Shown piece by piece: positions 32,133 through 40,435 of a DNA stretch of 50,857 nt. The translations under genes were made by a program, and so were the position numbers. Each line of letters begins with the position of its first letter. The stretch's first letter is position 1. The DNA is from Methanobacteriota archaeon. GTDB taxonomy: Archaea; Thermoplasmatota; E2; JACPAO01; JAHWKR01. Below the pieces are notes generated by a model. The model was given only the letters and a program-made list of their open reading frames with translations, was not told where the DNA came from and made no database searches. Where the stretch lies: the NCBI GenBank assembly GCA_019347805.1, contig JAHWKR010000014.1, positions 15,506 through 66,362 on the forward strand, in the 5' to 3' direction.

Positions 32133-35065
32133 GGGTGGGTCCTTCCTCCGCTATCCGAAGCCGACGCGGATGTCTCGTCCGTGTCGTCGTCCCCTTTTCG
32201 GGGCTTGCGTCCAACCGCGGCCTCGGGCTCCTTCGCCTCGAGGTCCTCCGCAGCGGTCGGCGGGAGACGGTCCGGTTCATCGCTGGAGGCGTCGTTCGGA
32301 TGACTCTGGACGTCCCCCTCCAGCTCGTTGTCGAGCCACGCCAAGGCGTCGGCCGGCTCCATGGAGGGTCCTTCCGGTCCGTTCTGGGGACCTTCTGCCT
32401 CCTCTGACGTCGATCCTTCGGGGTCCGTGGCCGCCTCTTGCTGCCCGGCGTCCTGTTCGGTCGCCTCTTCTGCGACAGCAGGGGCGGTGCCGTCCTCATC
32501 CTCGTCGAGGCCTTCCCATTGGAGCTCGGCTCCGGGACCGCTGTCCGTGGAAGCCTCCTCGGGTGCGGCCTCTTCGGTGGGGACGGCCTCTTCGACGGGT
32601 GCGGCCGTGCCGCTGTGGCCTGGCGATGCGCCCGATTCGATGCCGGGTGCGGAGGCGAGCGCCGCGGCCGACAGGGCGTTCTCCTCGGTGGGTCGGCTTC
32701 GTTCGCCGATCTCGGCCAGACCACGTGGCGGCGCCTCGCCCTCGGGGAGTTCCCCGCGGATGTAGGCCATGAGCTTCTCGGGTTCCTTGTAATAGGCCGA
32801 GACCACCTTCGACACCTCACGATAGTCCTGGGTGTGGTGGTCGATCATCCACTGGATGATCTCCGCCCGGCGTTGCAGTTCCCGTTGCATGGAACCGGCC
32901 GGCATGCCCTTCTCGATCTGGATGCGCTCCAGGACATAGGAGACGCCGCTGAACTTGAACGAGTCGTCCTTCGGGACCCACCGGAAGACCTCGTTGGTGA
33001 GGATCTCACGGGTGTGCGGGTCGATGCCGACGATCTCGGAGATCTGTTTGGTCCGGCGCACACGCTTGCCGCCGACACGCGTCTGGATCTGGACCGACAC
33101 GACATCGAGCGCCTCGAGGAGCGTCCTCGGGATCTTGATGGGATCGGATTCGAGACGGTGGATGACCGCGTCGACCGAATCGGCGTGCATCGTGCCGTAG
33201 GCGGCGTGACCGGTCGCCATCGCCTGGAAGAGCGAGTAGGCCTCTTGGCCACGCACCTCACCGACGATGATGTACTCCGGGCGCTGGCGGAGGGCGTTCT
33301 TGAGCAACTGGAACATGTCGATCTCGCCCGCCTGGCGACCGTACTGGTCACGCGGACCGAAACCGGAACGCGTGATACCGGCGATCCAGTTCTCGTGCGG
33401 CAGGTTGACCTCGCGCGTGTCCTCGATGGAGACGATCTTCATCTGGGGCGGGATGAAGAGCAGGATGGCGTTCAGGCTCGTCGTCTTACCCGAAGCGGTA
33501 CCCCCCGCGTAGAGACAGGAGCCGCCATGCTGGACCGTGATCCAGAGATAGGACAGCATCTCGGCCGACATGGTGCGGAAGAGGACCAGGTCCGGAGGCG
33601 TGAACGGGTCGGGCCGGAACTTACGGATCGTGAAGGTGGAACCGCCCGCGGAGACCTCTTTGCCCAGCGTCGATTGCAGACGGGAGCCGTCGGCCATGGT
33701 GGCGTCCAGGATCGGCTCGGCGACGCTGATGTGCTTGCCGGCGCGCTGGGCCAACTTGATGACGAACGAGTCGAGTTGTTCATGGGACTCCCAGCGCACG
33801 GTCGAACGGACGCTCTCGTACTTGCGGTGATACAAGAAGATGGGGACGTCGGGCCCGTCGCACGAGATATCCTCGATGTAGGGGTCCTCCATGATGACGT
33901 CGATGGGGCCGTGGCCGATGAAATCGCGCCGGATGTAGTAGAGGAGCTTCTTCTTGATCGTCTCCTCCTCGGCCTCGTCCTCGTGCAGGATGATGCTGTA
34001 GTCGAAGATGGCGTCGTTGAAGCGGTCCGTGATGAAATCGAGCTCCGAACTCTCCTCGATCTCGCCCGGTGCGACCGTCAGCGTGTCGACGAGCGTCTCC
34101 TCGATGAACCTGAGGATCTCCGCTTCGGTCTCGGTCAACTCCGGCTCGAGCACTTGGTAGACGTACTCCTTGGCGTCCTCGTCGTAGAGGATGCGCACGT
34201 AGGCGTACGGCGGATGGATCGGATAGGTCTCGACCTCCTTGTAGCGGTCGTCGGGCTCGATGCGAGGCTCGCCGGCCATGGCCTCAGCGACCGGGCCTTC
34301 CTCGCCTTCGTCCTCTTCCTCGGTGGCTTTCTTCAGCCATCTCGTCTTGAACCGTGAGATGAGGGAGTGCTTGCCGGCCGCCGCACCGAAGCGCATGCCG
34401 AACCGGGGACGCTTCTCGTGCGGCTCTTCGACTTCGACTTCGACTTCGCCTTCTTCGCCGCCCGCGCCTTCCGCCTCGGGCATCGGAGGTCCTTCGCCCT
34501 CCTCGACCGGGACCTCTTCCCAGTCGACGTCCGGCTCCATCTTCGCAGGGGTGGGTTCGGGTCGCTCCTCGTCCGGGAGGCGGATGTCATAATCCGGGGT
34601 CTTGATGGCCGATTCGCGGGGCACGTCGTCGTCGAAGCGGAACGGCCGCGAGGTCTTCTCCTCGGGGTCATCTTCCCAGGCGGTGCCTTCCTCCGCATAA
34701 CCACCGGTCTGTCGGTCGTGTTCCTCGTCCGCCGCATCGGGATGGATGTTCGGCTTGAAGAAACCCGGGGGCGGGACGTCCGTCTTCGGGGTCTCCGCTT
34801 CCGGGGCTTCCGTTCCGGCATCCGATGGATCGGCGGGGCCGAGTTCCAGCCAATCCGTCGCCTCTTCGGCCTCCTCTGGCCGCAACGCGGGAGCCGGGTC
34901 CTCGTCGCCCTCGGTGTCGGAGGCGTTGGGGTGCGCCTCGTTCATCGAGGCGTCATGCCGCGGCATCTCGGGCGCTTCCACTCCTTCGGGCCCGTCCTCG
35001 GACGTGACGGGCGTCTCGTCCTCGGACCCGGTGATGTCCTTCTTGCGGCGGCGGAACAGAGACAA
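32129..35065 (-). CDS. Type IV pilus/secretion ATPase with long acidic tails
   Basis: A 978-residue protein. The ATPase core (about 290-700) has Walker A G-G-T-A-S-G-K-T-T near 520, I-E-D-T-R-E-V-N-L-P, the Walker B region Y-I-I-V-G-E-V-R-G-Q-E-A near 600, and the His-box A-T-G-H-A-A-Y-G-T-M-H-A-D, all typical of archaeal GspE/TadA-type ATPases. It powers pilus assembly at the membrane. Unusual are an N-terminal region of about 280 residues and a C-terminal region of about 230 residues, both low-complexity and strongly acidic (E-E-A-V-P-T-E-E-A-A-P-E-E-A). The ATG at 35065 follows a TATA element at 35104-35113. Confidence 0.93.
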   Translation of the reverse strand: MSLFRRRKKDITGSEDETPVTSEDGPEGVEAPEMPRHDASMNEAHPNASDTEGDEDPAPALRPEEAEEATDWLELGPADPSDAGTEAPEAETPKTDVPPPGFFKPNIHPDAADEEHDRQTGGYAEEGTAWEDDPEEKTSRPFRFDDDVPRESAIKTPDYDIRLPDEERPEPTPAKMEPDVDWEEVPVEEGEGPPMPEAEGAGGEEGEVEVEVEEPHEKRPRFGMRFGAAAGKHSLISRFKTRWLKKATEEEDEGEEGPVAEAMAGEPRIEPDDRYKEVETYPIHPPYAYVRILYDEDAKEYVYQVLEPELTETEAEILRFIEETLVDTLTVAPGEIEESSELDFITDRFNDAIFDYSIILHEDEAEEETIKKKLLYYIRRDFIGHGPIDVIMEDPYIEDISCDGPDVPIFLYHRKYESVRSTVRWESHEQLDSFVIKLAQRAGKHISVAEPILDATMADGSRLQSTLGKEVSAGGSTFTIRKFRPDPFTPPDLVLFRTMSAEMLSYLWITVQHGGSCLYAGGTASGKTTSLNAILLFIPPQMKIVSIEDTREVNLPHENWIAGITRSGFGPRDQYGRQAGEIDMFQLLKNALRQRPEYIIVGEVRGQEAYSLFQAMATGHAAYGTMHADSVDAVIHRLESDPIKIPRTLLEALDVVSVQIQTRVGGKRVRRTKQISEIVGIDPHTREILTNEVFRWVPKDDSFKFSGVSYVLERIQIEKGMPAGSMQRELQRRAEIIQWMIDHHTQDYREVSKVVSAYYKEPEKLMAYIRGELPEGEAPPRGLAEIGERSRPTEENALSAAALASAPGIESGASPGHSGTAAPVEEAVPTEEAAPEEASTDSGPGAELQWEGLDEDEDGTAPAVAEEATEQDAGQQEAATDPEGSTSEEAEGPQNGPEGPSMEPADALAWLDNELEGDVQSHPNDASSDEPDRLPPTAAEDLEAKEPEAAVGRKPRKGDDDTDETSASASDSGGRTHP

Positions 35066-35103
35066 AGTGGGCTCCCTCTGACTTGGAGTCTCATCGGAGG
35101 AGG

Positions 35104-35113
35104 GATTTAAGGG
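35104..35113 (-). promoter_or_regulatory. Probable TATA box of the ATPase-platform genes
   Basis: CCCTTAAATC on the minus strand about 43 nt before the ATPase ATG, in the 171-nt gap after the small pilin gene; it suggests the ATPase has its own promoter. Confidence 0.55.
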
Positions 35114-35236
35114 TCCGGTGCAGGGACCAGTGGCCGTCGCCCCTCCGGGCGTTCCGACCGTGCCGTCCCGGTCCCTTCCACGACCTGGAAACGGCCGATC
35201 CGTCCGAACGGACCTGCGGCCGAGCGGACCCGGTGC

Positions 35237-35815
35237 TCATGAGTCCGTGCGGAAATAGACGCCCGTCACCGCGGCGCCGTTCTCGTCGGTCGTGGTGCCA
35301 TAGGTGACCACCAGTTCTCCGCTCCCCGAGACGGCCCAGCAACGGCCGTCCCCGAGGACCGTGTCGCGGGTCGGACAGAGCGTCTCGACGCCGGCACGGC
35401 TGAGGATGTCGATCACGACCGTACCCAAGGCGCCTTTCGAGTCGGGGGTGGCGAGCGAATCGGCCTCCAGGACGAGCTTGTCCCGGTCGGTGATGTAGAG
35501 CTCATAACCGACACCGTCGATGTCGCGCGGGAGCGTGACCGTGAAATCATAGTCCGAGCCTGGATAGTTGGCGCCCGCGCGCTTCGCCTCGCCGATCGCG
35601 AACGAGACCTGGGCCCCGACCTCGTCGAGGGCACGGTCGATCGCGAGGTCGGTCGTGTAGTCCCGGATGGTCGAGAAGGCGGACAGGCTCGCCACAAGCA
35701 CGATGGTGGAGACGCCGAAGGTGATGATGTAGCCGATCGCCTCGGAGACCGCAGACTCGTCGTCGCGGAAGCGGATGCCCGGCGAGGGGTCCCGGAACGC
35801 TCGATTGGCCTTCAT
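35237..35815 (-). CDS. Archaeal pilin-like protein
   Basis: A 192-residue protein with a basic N-terminus (M-K-A-N-R-A-F-R), then D-D-E-S-A-V-S-E-A-I-G-Y-I-I-T-F-G-V at about residues 17-34 and a membrane helix. This is the S-E-x-x-G-Y type of archaeal pilin N-terminus found in haloarchaeal-like minor pilins. The outer domain is beta-rich with two Cys. The ATG at 35815 starts 1 nt after the preceding pilin's stop; a longer upstream frame is that gene's shadow. A minor pilin or priming subunit is likely. Confidence 0.82.
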   Translation of the reverse strand: MKANRAFRDPSPGIRFRDDESAVSEAIGYIITFGVSTIVLVASLSAFSTIRDYTTDLAIDRALDEVGAQVSFAIGEAKRAGANYPGSDYDFTVTLPRDIDGVGYELYITDRDKLVLEADSLATPDSKGALGTVVIDILSRAGVETLCPTRDTVLGDGRCWAVSGSGELVVTYGTTTDENGAAVTGVYFRTDS

Positions 35816-35816
35816 G

Positions 35817-36965
35817 TCACTGGGACCTGATGCGCAGGTCGATCTCGGTATGGATGAAATTGAACGGGAACGCCTTCCGGTGACCGTCCGGCTCTGTCGC
35901 GTGGATGTGGTAGGCACCCTTCGCCTCGTCGGTGGCCTGGAACAGACCGATGCCGTAGAACGTGTTGCGCCAGGTCTCGGTGTCGGGGCCGGCGATCTGG
36001 ATCCGCACGATGGACGCCCCTTGGTCGAGGGCGAGGTCCGTGTTGCGCACGAGGTTCATGAGGAGCGCCAGTTTGGCGTGGCCGCCTGCGGCACCGGTCA
36101 CGTTGAGGTCGACGGTACGCATCGTGAAATGGCCGGTACCGATGGCCTTCGCGGGCGGCAGGATGAGCCCTGCCTGGCGGGAGAAGGTCTTGCCCTGCTC
36201 GACCGTCCAGACGGCACCGTTCTCCGAATAGAGGGACCTGAGTCCGCTCTCGCCGCCGTAATGGTAGGCGAGACGGTCCTGGGGATAGAGATAGATCTCG
36301 CCGATGATCCCCTCGGAACCACCGGTGTTGTTGTTGGAGATTCGGAGGCGATAGGTGGTGTCGGCGAGGTCTTCTGTGGTGGTGACGGTGTGGAACGATC
36401 CGCCTTCCTTGACGAGCTTGTCCGCGCCAAGTATATTGGCGGGCTTGTCCCATTTCTCATCACTCCACCGACCGTTCTCGAACCTTTGCAGGAGGTATGT
36501 GGGGTACTGGATGTCGAACGTCGCATTGTTGTAGACGTTGAACTGCGTGTCCCCGCTCACAGCGTCCGGCGTCCACTCTTCGACGTAAAAATCATGATGG
36601 GCACCAGGGGCGAAGCTCTCGCCGGCCACCTTCCCGTAATTCTCGTCCTGGACGCCGACCGACACCGCGTACCAATGGCCCCGCTCGGAGAGGAACTCGC
36701 CGCCCGGGAGCGTCATGACCGGTTTCTTGACCGCACCATCAAGACCGCTCACCGCGAGGCCCTTGATCTCGCTCGCCGCCCCTTTCATCTGGTCGGTCAC
36801 GCCGTCGAAGGCGGCGTCTTCCTGGACCTCGATGAAGTGGGGCCGGGCGACGAAGAAGACGGTGGCCCCGATGCTGATGAAGATGCCGAGCATCAAGAGA
36901 GTGCCGACGACCGGAGAGACACCTTCCTCGCCCTGCATCGTGTGGCGTTTGACATGGTCGGTCAA
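35817..36965 (-). CDS. Archaeal type IV pilin, large
   Basis: A 382-residue protein. G-E-E-G-V-S-P-V-V-G-T-L-L-M-L-G near residues 12-27 is the classic archaeal pilin N-terminus (V-S-P-V-x-G) leading into the assembly helix; the outer domain is a large beta-rich region with one or two N-T-T/N-x-T type glycosylation sequons. The TTG at 36965 is chosen: it directly follows the TAA of the small upstream gene, with GGAGGAG about 9 nt before it. ATG 36938 would leave only a short pre-sequence. First recognisable pilin of the locus. Confidence 0.85.
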   Translation of the reverse strand: MTDHVKRHTMQGEEGVSPVVGTLLMLGIFISIGATVFFVARPHFIEVQEDAAFDGVTDQMKGAASEIKGLAVSGLDGAVKKPVMTLPGGEFLSERGHWYAVSVGVQDENYGKVAGESFAPGAHHDFYVEEWTPDAVSGDTQFNVYNNATFDIQYPTYLLQRFENGRWSDEKWDKPANILGADKLVKEGGSFHTVTTTEDLADTTYRLRISNNNTGGSEGIIGEIYLYPQDRLAYHYGGESGLRSLYSENGAVWTVEQGKTFSRQAGLILPPAKAIGTGHFTMRTVDLNVTGAAGGHAKLALLMNLVRNTDLALDQGASIVRIQIAGPDTETWRNTFYGIGLFQATDEAKGAYHIHATEPDGHRKAFPFNFIHTEIDLRIRSQ

Positions 36966-37145
36966 TTAAGCGTTCTCCTCCTGGGACGGGTCCATCCGGG
37001 GCCTCGGGGCACCCTCCCGTGCCGCTTTCGCCCATGGGATCGGACCGGGATCTGGGCTGGGATCCACGCCGGTACCTTCGGGGAGGCTGATCAGGCGCCG
37101 GCTCCGGACCCCCCGACGGATGTACAGAAACAGGCGGTTCTCCAT
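36966..37145 (-). CDS. Small basic/acidic leader protein of the pilus locus
   Basis: A 59-residue ORF, ATG at 37145, stop abutting the pilin's TTG (TAA then TTG). The first 25 residues are basic (M-E-N-R-L-F-L-Y-I-R-R-G-V-R-S-R-R), the rest Pro/Asp/Gly-rich (D-P-S-P-D-P-G-P). It matches no family I know. ATATAT at 37191-37196 is placed to start a transcript some 20 nt before the ATG. The abutting stop-start suggests coupled translation with the pilin. It fills much of the 398-nt interval between the pilin and lipA; the remainder is the divergent promoter region. Confidence 0.5.
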   Translation of the reverse strand: MENRLFLYIRRGVRSRRLISLPEGTGVDPSPDPGPIPWAKAAREGAPRPRMDPSQEENA

Positions 37146-37186
37146 CGGTCGTTCGCGCCCTTGCCCCCGGCTGCCCCTCTCTTCAA

Positions 37187-37200
37187 GAACATATATGAAC
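37187..37200 (-). promoter_or_regulatory. Probable promoter of the pilus locus
   Basis: GTTCATATATGTTC on the minus strand; the CATATATG core is self-complementary, so it could serve either strand. About 45 nt before the ATG of the small leader gene. Confidence 0.5.
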
Positions 37201-37249
37201 CTACTTGCCGCGTGCGAGGGGCCCGCACGCCTCTTATGGACACCTGAAC

Positions 37250-37258
37250 GCTTAAACG
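37250..37258 (+). promoter_or_regulatory. Possible TATA box of the lipA-pdh operon
   Basis: GCTTAAACG, about 110 nt before the lipA GTG; predicted leader about 80 nt. CCCTTTTGG near 37300 is a closer but weaker candidate. Confidence 0.4.
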
Positions 37259-37363
37259 GGATGAGGACTTGCTGCGCCCCGATGGGCCCCGGACCGACCC
37301 CTTTTGGAGGTCGGGCGGCGCACCCGATCCGGGCCCGTCCCCGTTTGTCGACCAGGTGTCCCC

Positions 37364-38347
37364 GTGCCCGACCAACGCCTCCCGCACTGGTTCAAGATCC
37401 GGCCCCCGTCCGGTGAGAACTTCCAGAAGATCCGTCGCATGGTCTCCGGACTCAAGCTCGCGACGGTCTGCCAGGAGGCGCGCTGCCCCAATCTCTCCGA
37501 GTGCTGGAGCGGTGGCACGGCGACCTTCATGGTGATGGGCGACACCTGCACCCGTGGCTGCCGCTTCTGCCATGTCGCGACCGGGAACCCCAAGGGCGCC
37601 TTGGACCCGCTCGAGCCCCAGAAGGTGGCCGATTCGGTCGAGAACCTGGGCCTCACCTATACGGTCATCACCTCGGTCGATCGTGACGACCTCCCGGACG
37701 GCGGCGCCGACCACTTCGGACGTGTCATCGAAGCGATCCGCGAACAAGTGCCCGACTGCCTTGTCGAGGTGCTCATCCCGGATTTCGCCGGTGACGAAGC
37801 GTCCCTCGACCGGGTCATCGCCGCCGGACCCCATGTCATCGCCCACAACATCGAGACCGTGCGCCGGTTGACCCCCCGGGTGCGCGACCGCCGCGCCGCC
37901 TACGACCAGAGCCTCGACGTCCTGCGCCACATCAAGAAGGCGTCGCCGGACACCTACACCAAGTCGAGCATCATGCTGGGCCTCGGAGAGACCGATGAAG
38001 AGGTGGAGACGACACTGGACGACCTCAAGGCCGCCGATGTCTCCGTCGTCACCTTCGGACAATATCTTCGCCCATCCAAGGAGGAGCGGTTCCTCCCGGT
38101 CGAGGAATACGTCCACCCCGACAAGTTCGATGAATGGGCCCGCATCGGTATGGAGGAGAAGAAGTTCCTCTACGTCGCATCCGGCCCCTTGGTGCGCAGT
38201 TCCTACCGCGCCGGCGAGTTCTTCCTCGAAGGGCTCCTCCGCAACGGCCGCCCCCCGCCCACCGACGGCCCGGGCTCCGCCCATGGCGCCTCTTCCCACT
38301 CCCGCTCCTCTCTCCCACGACTCCCCGTGATCCAGGAAGGTCAATAG
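37364..38347 (+). CDS. lipA: Lipoyl synthase
   Basis: A 327-residue radical-SAM enzyme that inserts sulfur at C6 and C8 of octanoyl groups on lipoyl domains. Both iron-sulfur sites are present: the auxiliary cluster C-Q-E-A-R-C-P-N-L-S-E-C near residue 34 and the radical-SAM C-T-R-G-C-R-F-C near 61. Also seen are A-T-F-M-V-M-G-D, a conserved S-I-M-L-G-L-G-E-T, and the C-terminal R-S-S-Y-R-A-G-E. The GTG at 37364 has AGGTG 5 nt upstream. A 35-residue Ser/Pro-rich tail follows the normal end. It lies 1 nt before pdhA, so it is made with its substrate, the E2 lipoyl domain. No octanoyltransferase or lipoate ligase is in the window. Confidence 0.95.
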   Translation: MPDQRLPHWFKIRPPSGENFQKIRRMVSGLKLATVCQEARCPNLSECWSGGTATFMVMGDTCTRGCRFCHVATGNPKGALDPLEPQKVADSVENLGLTYTVITSVDRDDLPDGGADHFGRVIEAIREQVPDCLVEVLIPDFAGDEASLDRVIAAGPHVIAHNIETVRRLTPRVRDRRAAYDQSLDVLRHIKKASPDTYTKSSIMLGLGETDEEVETTLDDLKAADVSVVTFGQYLRPSKEERFLPVEEYVHPDKFDEWARIGMEEKKFLYVASGPLVRSSYRAGEFFLEGLLRNGRPPPTDGPGSAHGASSHSRSSLPRLPVIQEGQ

Positions 38348-38348
38348 A

Positions 38349-39446
38349 ATGACGAAAGGGATGCTCACCGTACTCGGAAAAAAAGGCGGCAAGAAACCCC
38401 ACGAGGAGCTCGGCCTCTCGGTGGAGGACCTCAAGAGGCTCTACGAGACGATGGTCCGCGTGCGCGTCTTCGACGAGAAGATGATCAAGCTGCAGCGCTC
38501 GGGCCGCATCGGCTTCTATGTGCCCGCGCTCGGCCAGGAGGCATGCCACATCGGCGCCGCCTTCGCGCTCGACGACTCGGACTGGATCTTCCCCCACTAC
38601 CGCGACCCGGGGATCCCGCTGCTTCGCGGCATCACCATCCAAGAGATGGTGCACCAGCTCTACGGCAACGCGGCGGACAACACCAAAGGCCGCCAGATGC
38701 CGAACCACTTCTCCTACAAGGACATCAACTTCGTCTCCATCAGCTCACCGCTCGCGACCCAGATCATCCAGGCCGCCGGCGCCGCCTACGCCGCCAAGAT
38801 CAAGAAGGACGGCAAGGTGGTCCTGACGTCGTTCGGTGACGGCAGCACCTCCGAGGGCGACTTCCACGCCGGCATGAACCTCGCCGGCGTCCACGCGCTC
38901 CCCATCGTCTTCCTGTGCGAGAACAACCAGTGGGCCATCTCGGTCCCCGTCTCGCTCCAGACCGGATCCGAGAGCTTCGCCATCAAGGCACAGGCATATG
39001 GCTTCGACGGTGTCAAGGTCGACGGCAACGACATCCTCGCCGTCTACAAGGCGGCCAAGGAGTCGGTCGAGAAGGCAAGGAGCGGCCGCGGCCCGACCCT
39101 CATCGAGGCGGTCACCTACCGCATGGGCCCCCACAGCACCAGCGACGACCCGACGCGCTACACGCCCGAAGGGGAACTGGAGGCGTGGAAGAAGAAGGAC
39201 CCCATCGAGCGCTTCAAGGAATATCTCCGCCAGGTCAAGGTGTGGGACGAAGAGTGGGAGAACGAGCTGCGCACCACCATCGCGAAGGAGGTCGACGACG
39301 CGGTCAAGAAGGCCGAGGCGACCGACCCCCCCGCACCCGACACGCTTTTCGAGGACGTCTTCGCCGAACTCCCGGCGCAACTCCTTGCGCAAAAAGACGA
39401 GATGAAACGCCTCATCGACGAATACGGCATGCCCGAGGGACACTAG
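38349..39446 (+). CDS. pdhA: 2-oxoacid dehydrogenase E1 component, alpha subunit
   Basis: A 365-residue ThDP-dependent decarboxylase subunit. The ThDP motif G-D-G-S-T-S-E-G-D-F-H-A runs into E-N-N-Q-W-A-I-S about 30 residues later (near 165-200). R-D-P-G-I-P-L-L-R-G near 85 and R-M-G-P-H-S-T-S-D-D-P (phosphorylation-loop equivalent) near 260 are typical. Substrate could be pyruvate or branched-chain 2-oxoacids; archaeal homologues (Thermoplasma) act on branched-chain acids and pyruvate, so the pdh symbol is conventional. Second gene of lipA-E1alpha-E1beta-E2. Confidence 0.93.
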   Translation: MTKGMLTVLGKKGGKKPHEELGLSVEDLKRLYETMVRVRVFDEKMIKLQRSGRIGFYVPALGQEACHIGAAFALDDSDWIFPHYRDPGIPLLRGITIQEMVHQLYGNAADNTKGRQMPNHFSYKDINFVSISSPLATQIIQAAGAAYAAKIKKDGKVVLTSFGDGSTSEGDFHAGMNLAGVHALPIVFLCENNQWAISVPVSLQTGSESFAIKAQAYGFDGVKVDGNDILAVYKAAKESVEKARSGRGPTLIEAVTYRMGPHSTSDDPTRYTPEGELEAWKKKDPIERFKEYLRQVKVWDEEWENELRTTIAKEVDDAVKKAEATDPPAPDTLFEDVFAELPAQLLAQKDEMKRLIDEYGMPEGH

Positions 39447-39457
39447 GAGGTCATGGA

Positions 39458-40435
39458 ATGACGGAAATGAACCTGATCCAGGCGGTCGTGCACACCCTCG
39501 ACCACGAGATGGAGCGCGACGAGAACATGATCGTCCTCGGGGAGGACGTCGGCAAGAACGGCGGCGTGCTCCGTTCCACCGCAGGTCTGTACGACAAGTA
39601 CGGCGGCGACCGCGTGCTCGACACGCCACTCAACGAATCGACCATCATCGGCTCGGCGATCGGCATGGCCCTCTACGGCATGACCGCGTGCGCCGAGATC
39701 CAGTTCCAGGACTTCCTCTACCCCGGTTTCGACCAATTGGTCAACGAAGCGGCCAAGTTCCGCTACCGCTCGGGCGGCGAATACAACGTCCCCATGGTCG
39801 TCCGCACCCCCTACGGCGGCGGCATCCGCGGCGGGCACTACCACTCCCAGTCCGGCGAGACCCACTTCGCCCACACCTCGGGGCTCAAGGTGGTCGTGCC
39901 GTCCAACCCGTACGACCTCAAGGGGCTCCTGCTCTCGTCGCTGCGCGACCCCGACCCGGTCATCTTCATGGAGCCGAAGCGCATCTATCGCGCCGTCAAG
40001 AACGACGTCCCGGAAGAGGACTACACGGTCCCGCTCGGCAAGGCCAACCTCGTGCGCGAGGGCGAAGACGTCTCCATCATCACGTTCGGCAGCATGGTGC
40101 CCGTGGCACTGTCCGCCGCCAAGGCGGCCGAAGAGGACGACATCTCCGTCGAGGTGCTCGACCTGCGCACCCTCAACCCGATGGACGAAGAGGCCGTGCT
40201 GAAGACCGCCCGCAAGACCGGGCGCGTCGTCTCGTTCTGCGAAGCGCCCCGCCACGTCTCGTTCGCGAGCGAAGTGAGCGCGACCATCGCCGAGAAGGCC
40301 ATCGACTCGATGGAGGCGCCCATCGTCCGTGTCACCGGCTACGACACGCCCTTCCCCTACACGCTCGAAAGCCTCTACCTGCCTGATGCGAACCGTGTCT
40401 ACGACGCGATCGAGAAGGTCTACAACTATCGGTGA
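39458..40435 (+). CDS. pdhB: 2-oxoacid dehydrogenase E1 component, beta subunit
   Basis: A 325-residue partner of E1alpha. G-E-D-V-G-K-N-G-G-V-L-R near residue 28, D-T-P-L-N-E-S-T-I-I-G near 55 (the glutamate that activates ThDP), E-I-Q-F-Q-D-F-L-Y-P near 80, and D-L-R-T-L-N-P-M-D near 235 fit the family throughout. AGGAGGT stands 6 nt before the ATG at 39458. The stop overlaps the E2 start (GTGA). The two E1 subunits form the alpha2beta2 enzyme that passes an acyl group to lipoyl-E2. Confidence 0.94.
   Translation: MTEMNLIQAVVHTLDHEMERDENMIVLGEDVGKNGGVLRSTAGLYDKYGGDRVLDTPLNESTIIGSAIGMALYGMTACAEIQFQDFLYPGFDQLVNEAAKFRYRSGGEYNVPMVVRTPYGGGIRGGHYHSQSGETHFAHTSGLKVVVPSNPYDLKGLLLSSLRDPDPVIFMEPKRIYRAVKNDVPEEDYTVPLGKANLVREGEDVSIITFGSMVPVALSAAKAAEEDDISVEVLDLRTLNPMDEEAVLKTARKTGRVVSFCEAPRHVSFASEVSATIAEKAIDSMEAPIVRVTGYDTPFPYTLESLYLPDANRVYDAIEKVYNYR

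Noticed and set aside
32438-34357. Open + strand frame of 639 codons opposite the ATPase gene
   Set aside because: Antisense to Walker A/B-bearing ATPase; no domain of its own.
37091-38434. Open minus-strand frame of 447 codons opposite lipA
   Set aside because: Antisense to both iron-sulfur motifs of lipoyl synthase; no conserved features.
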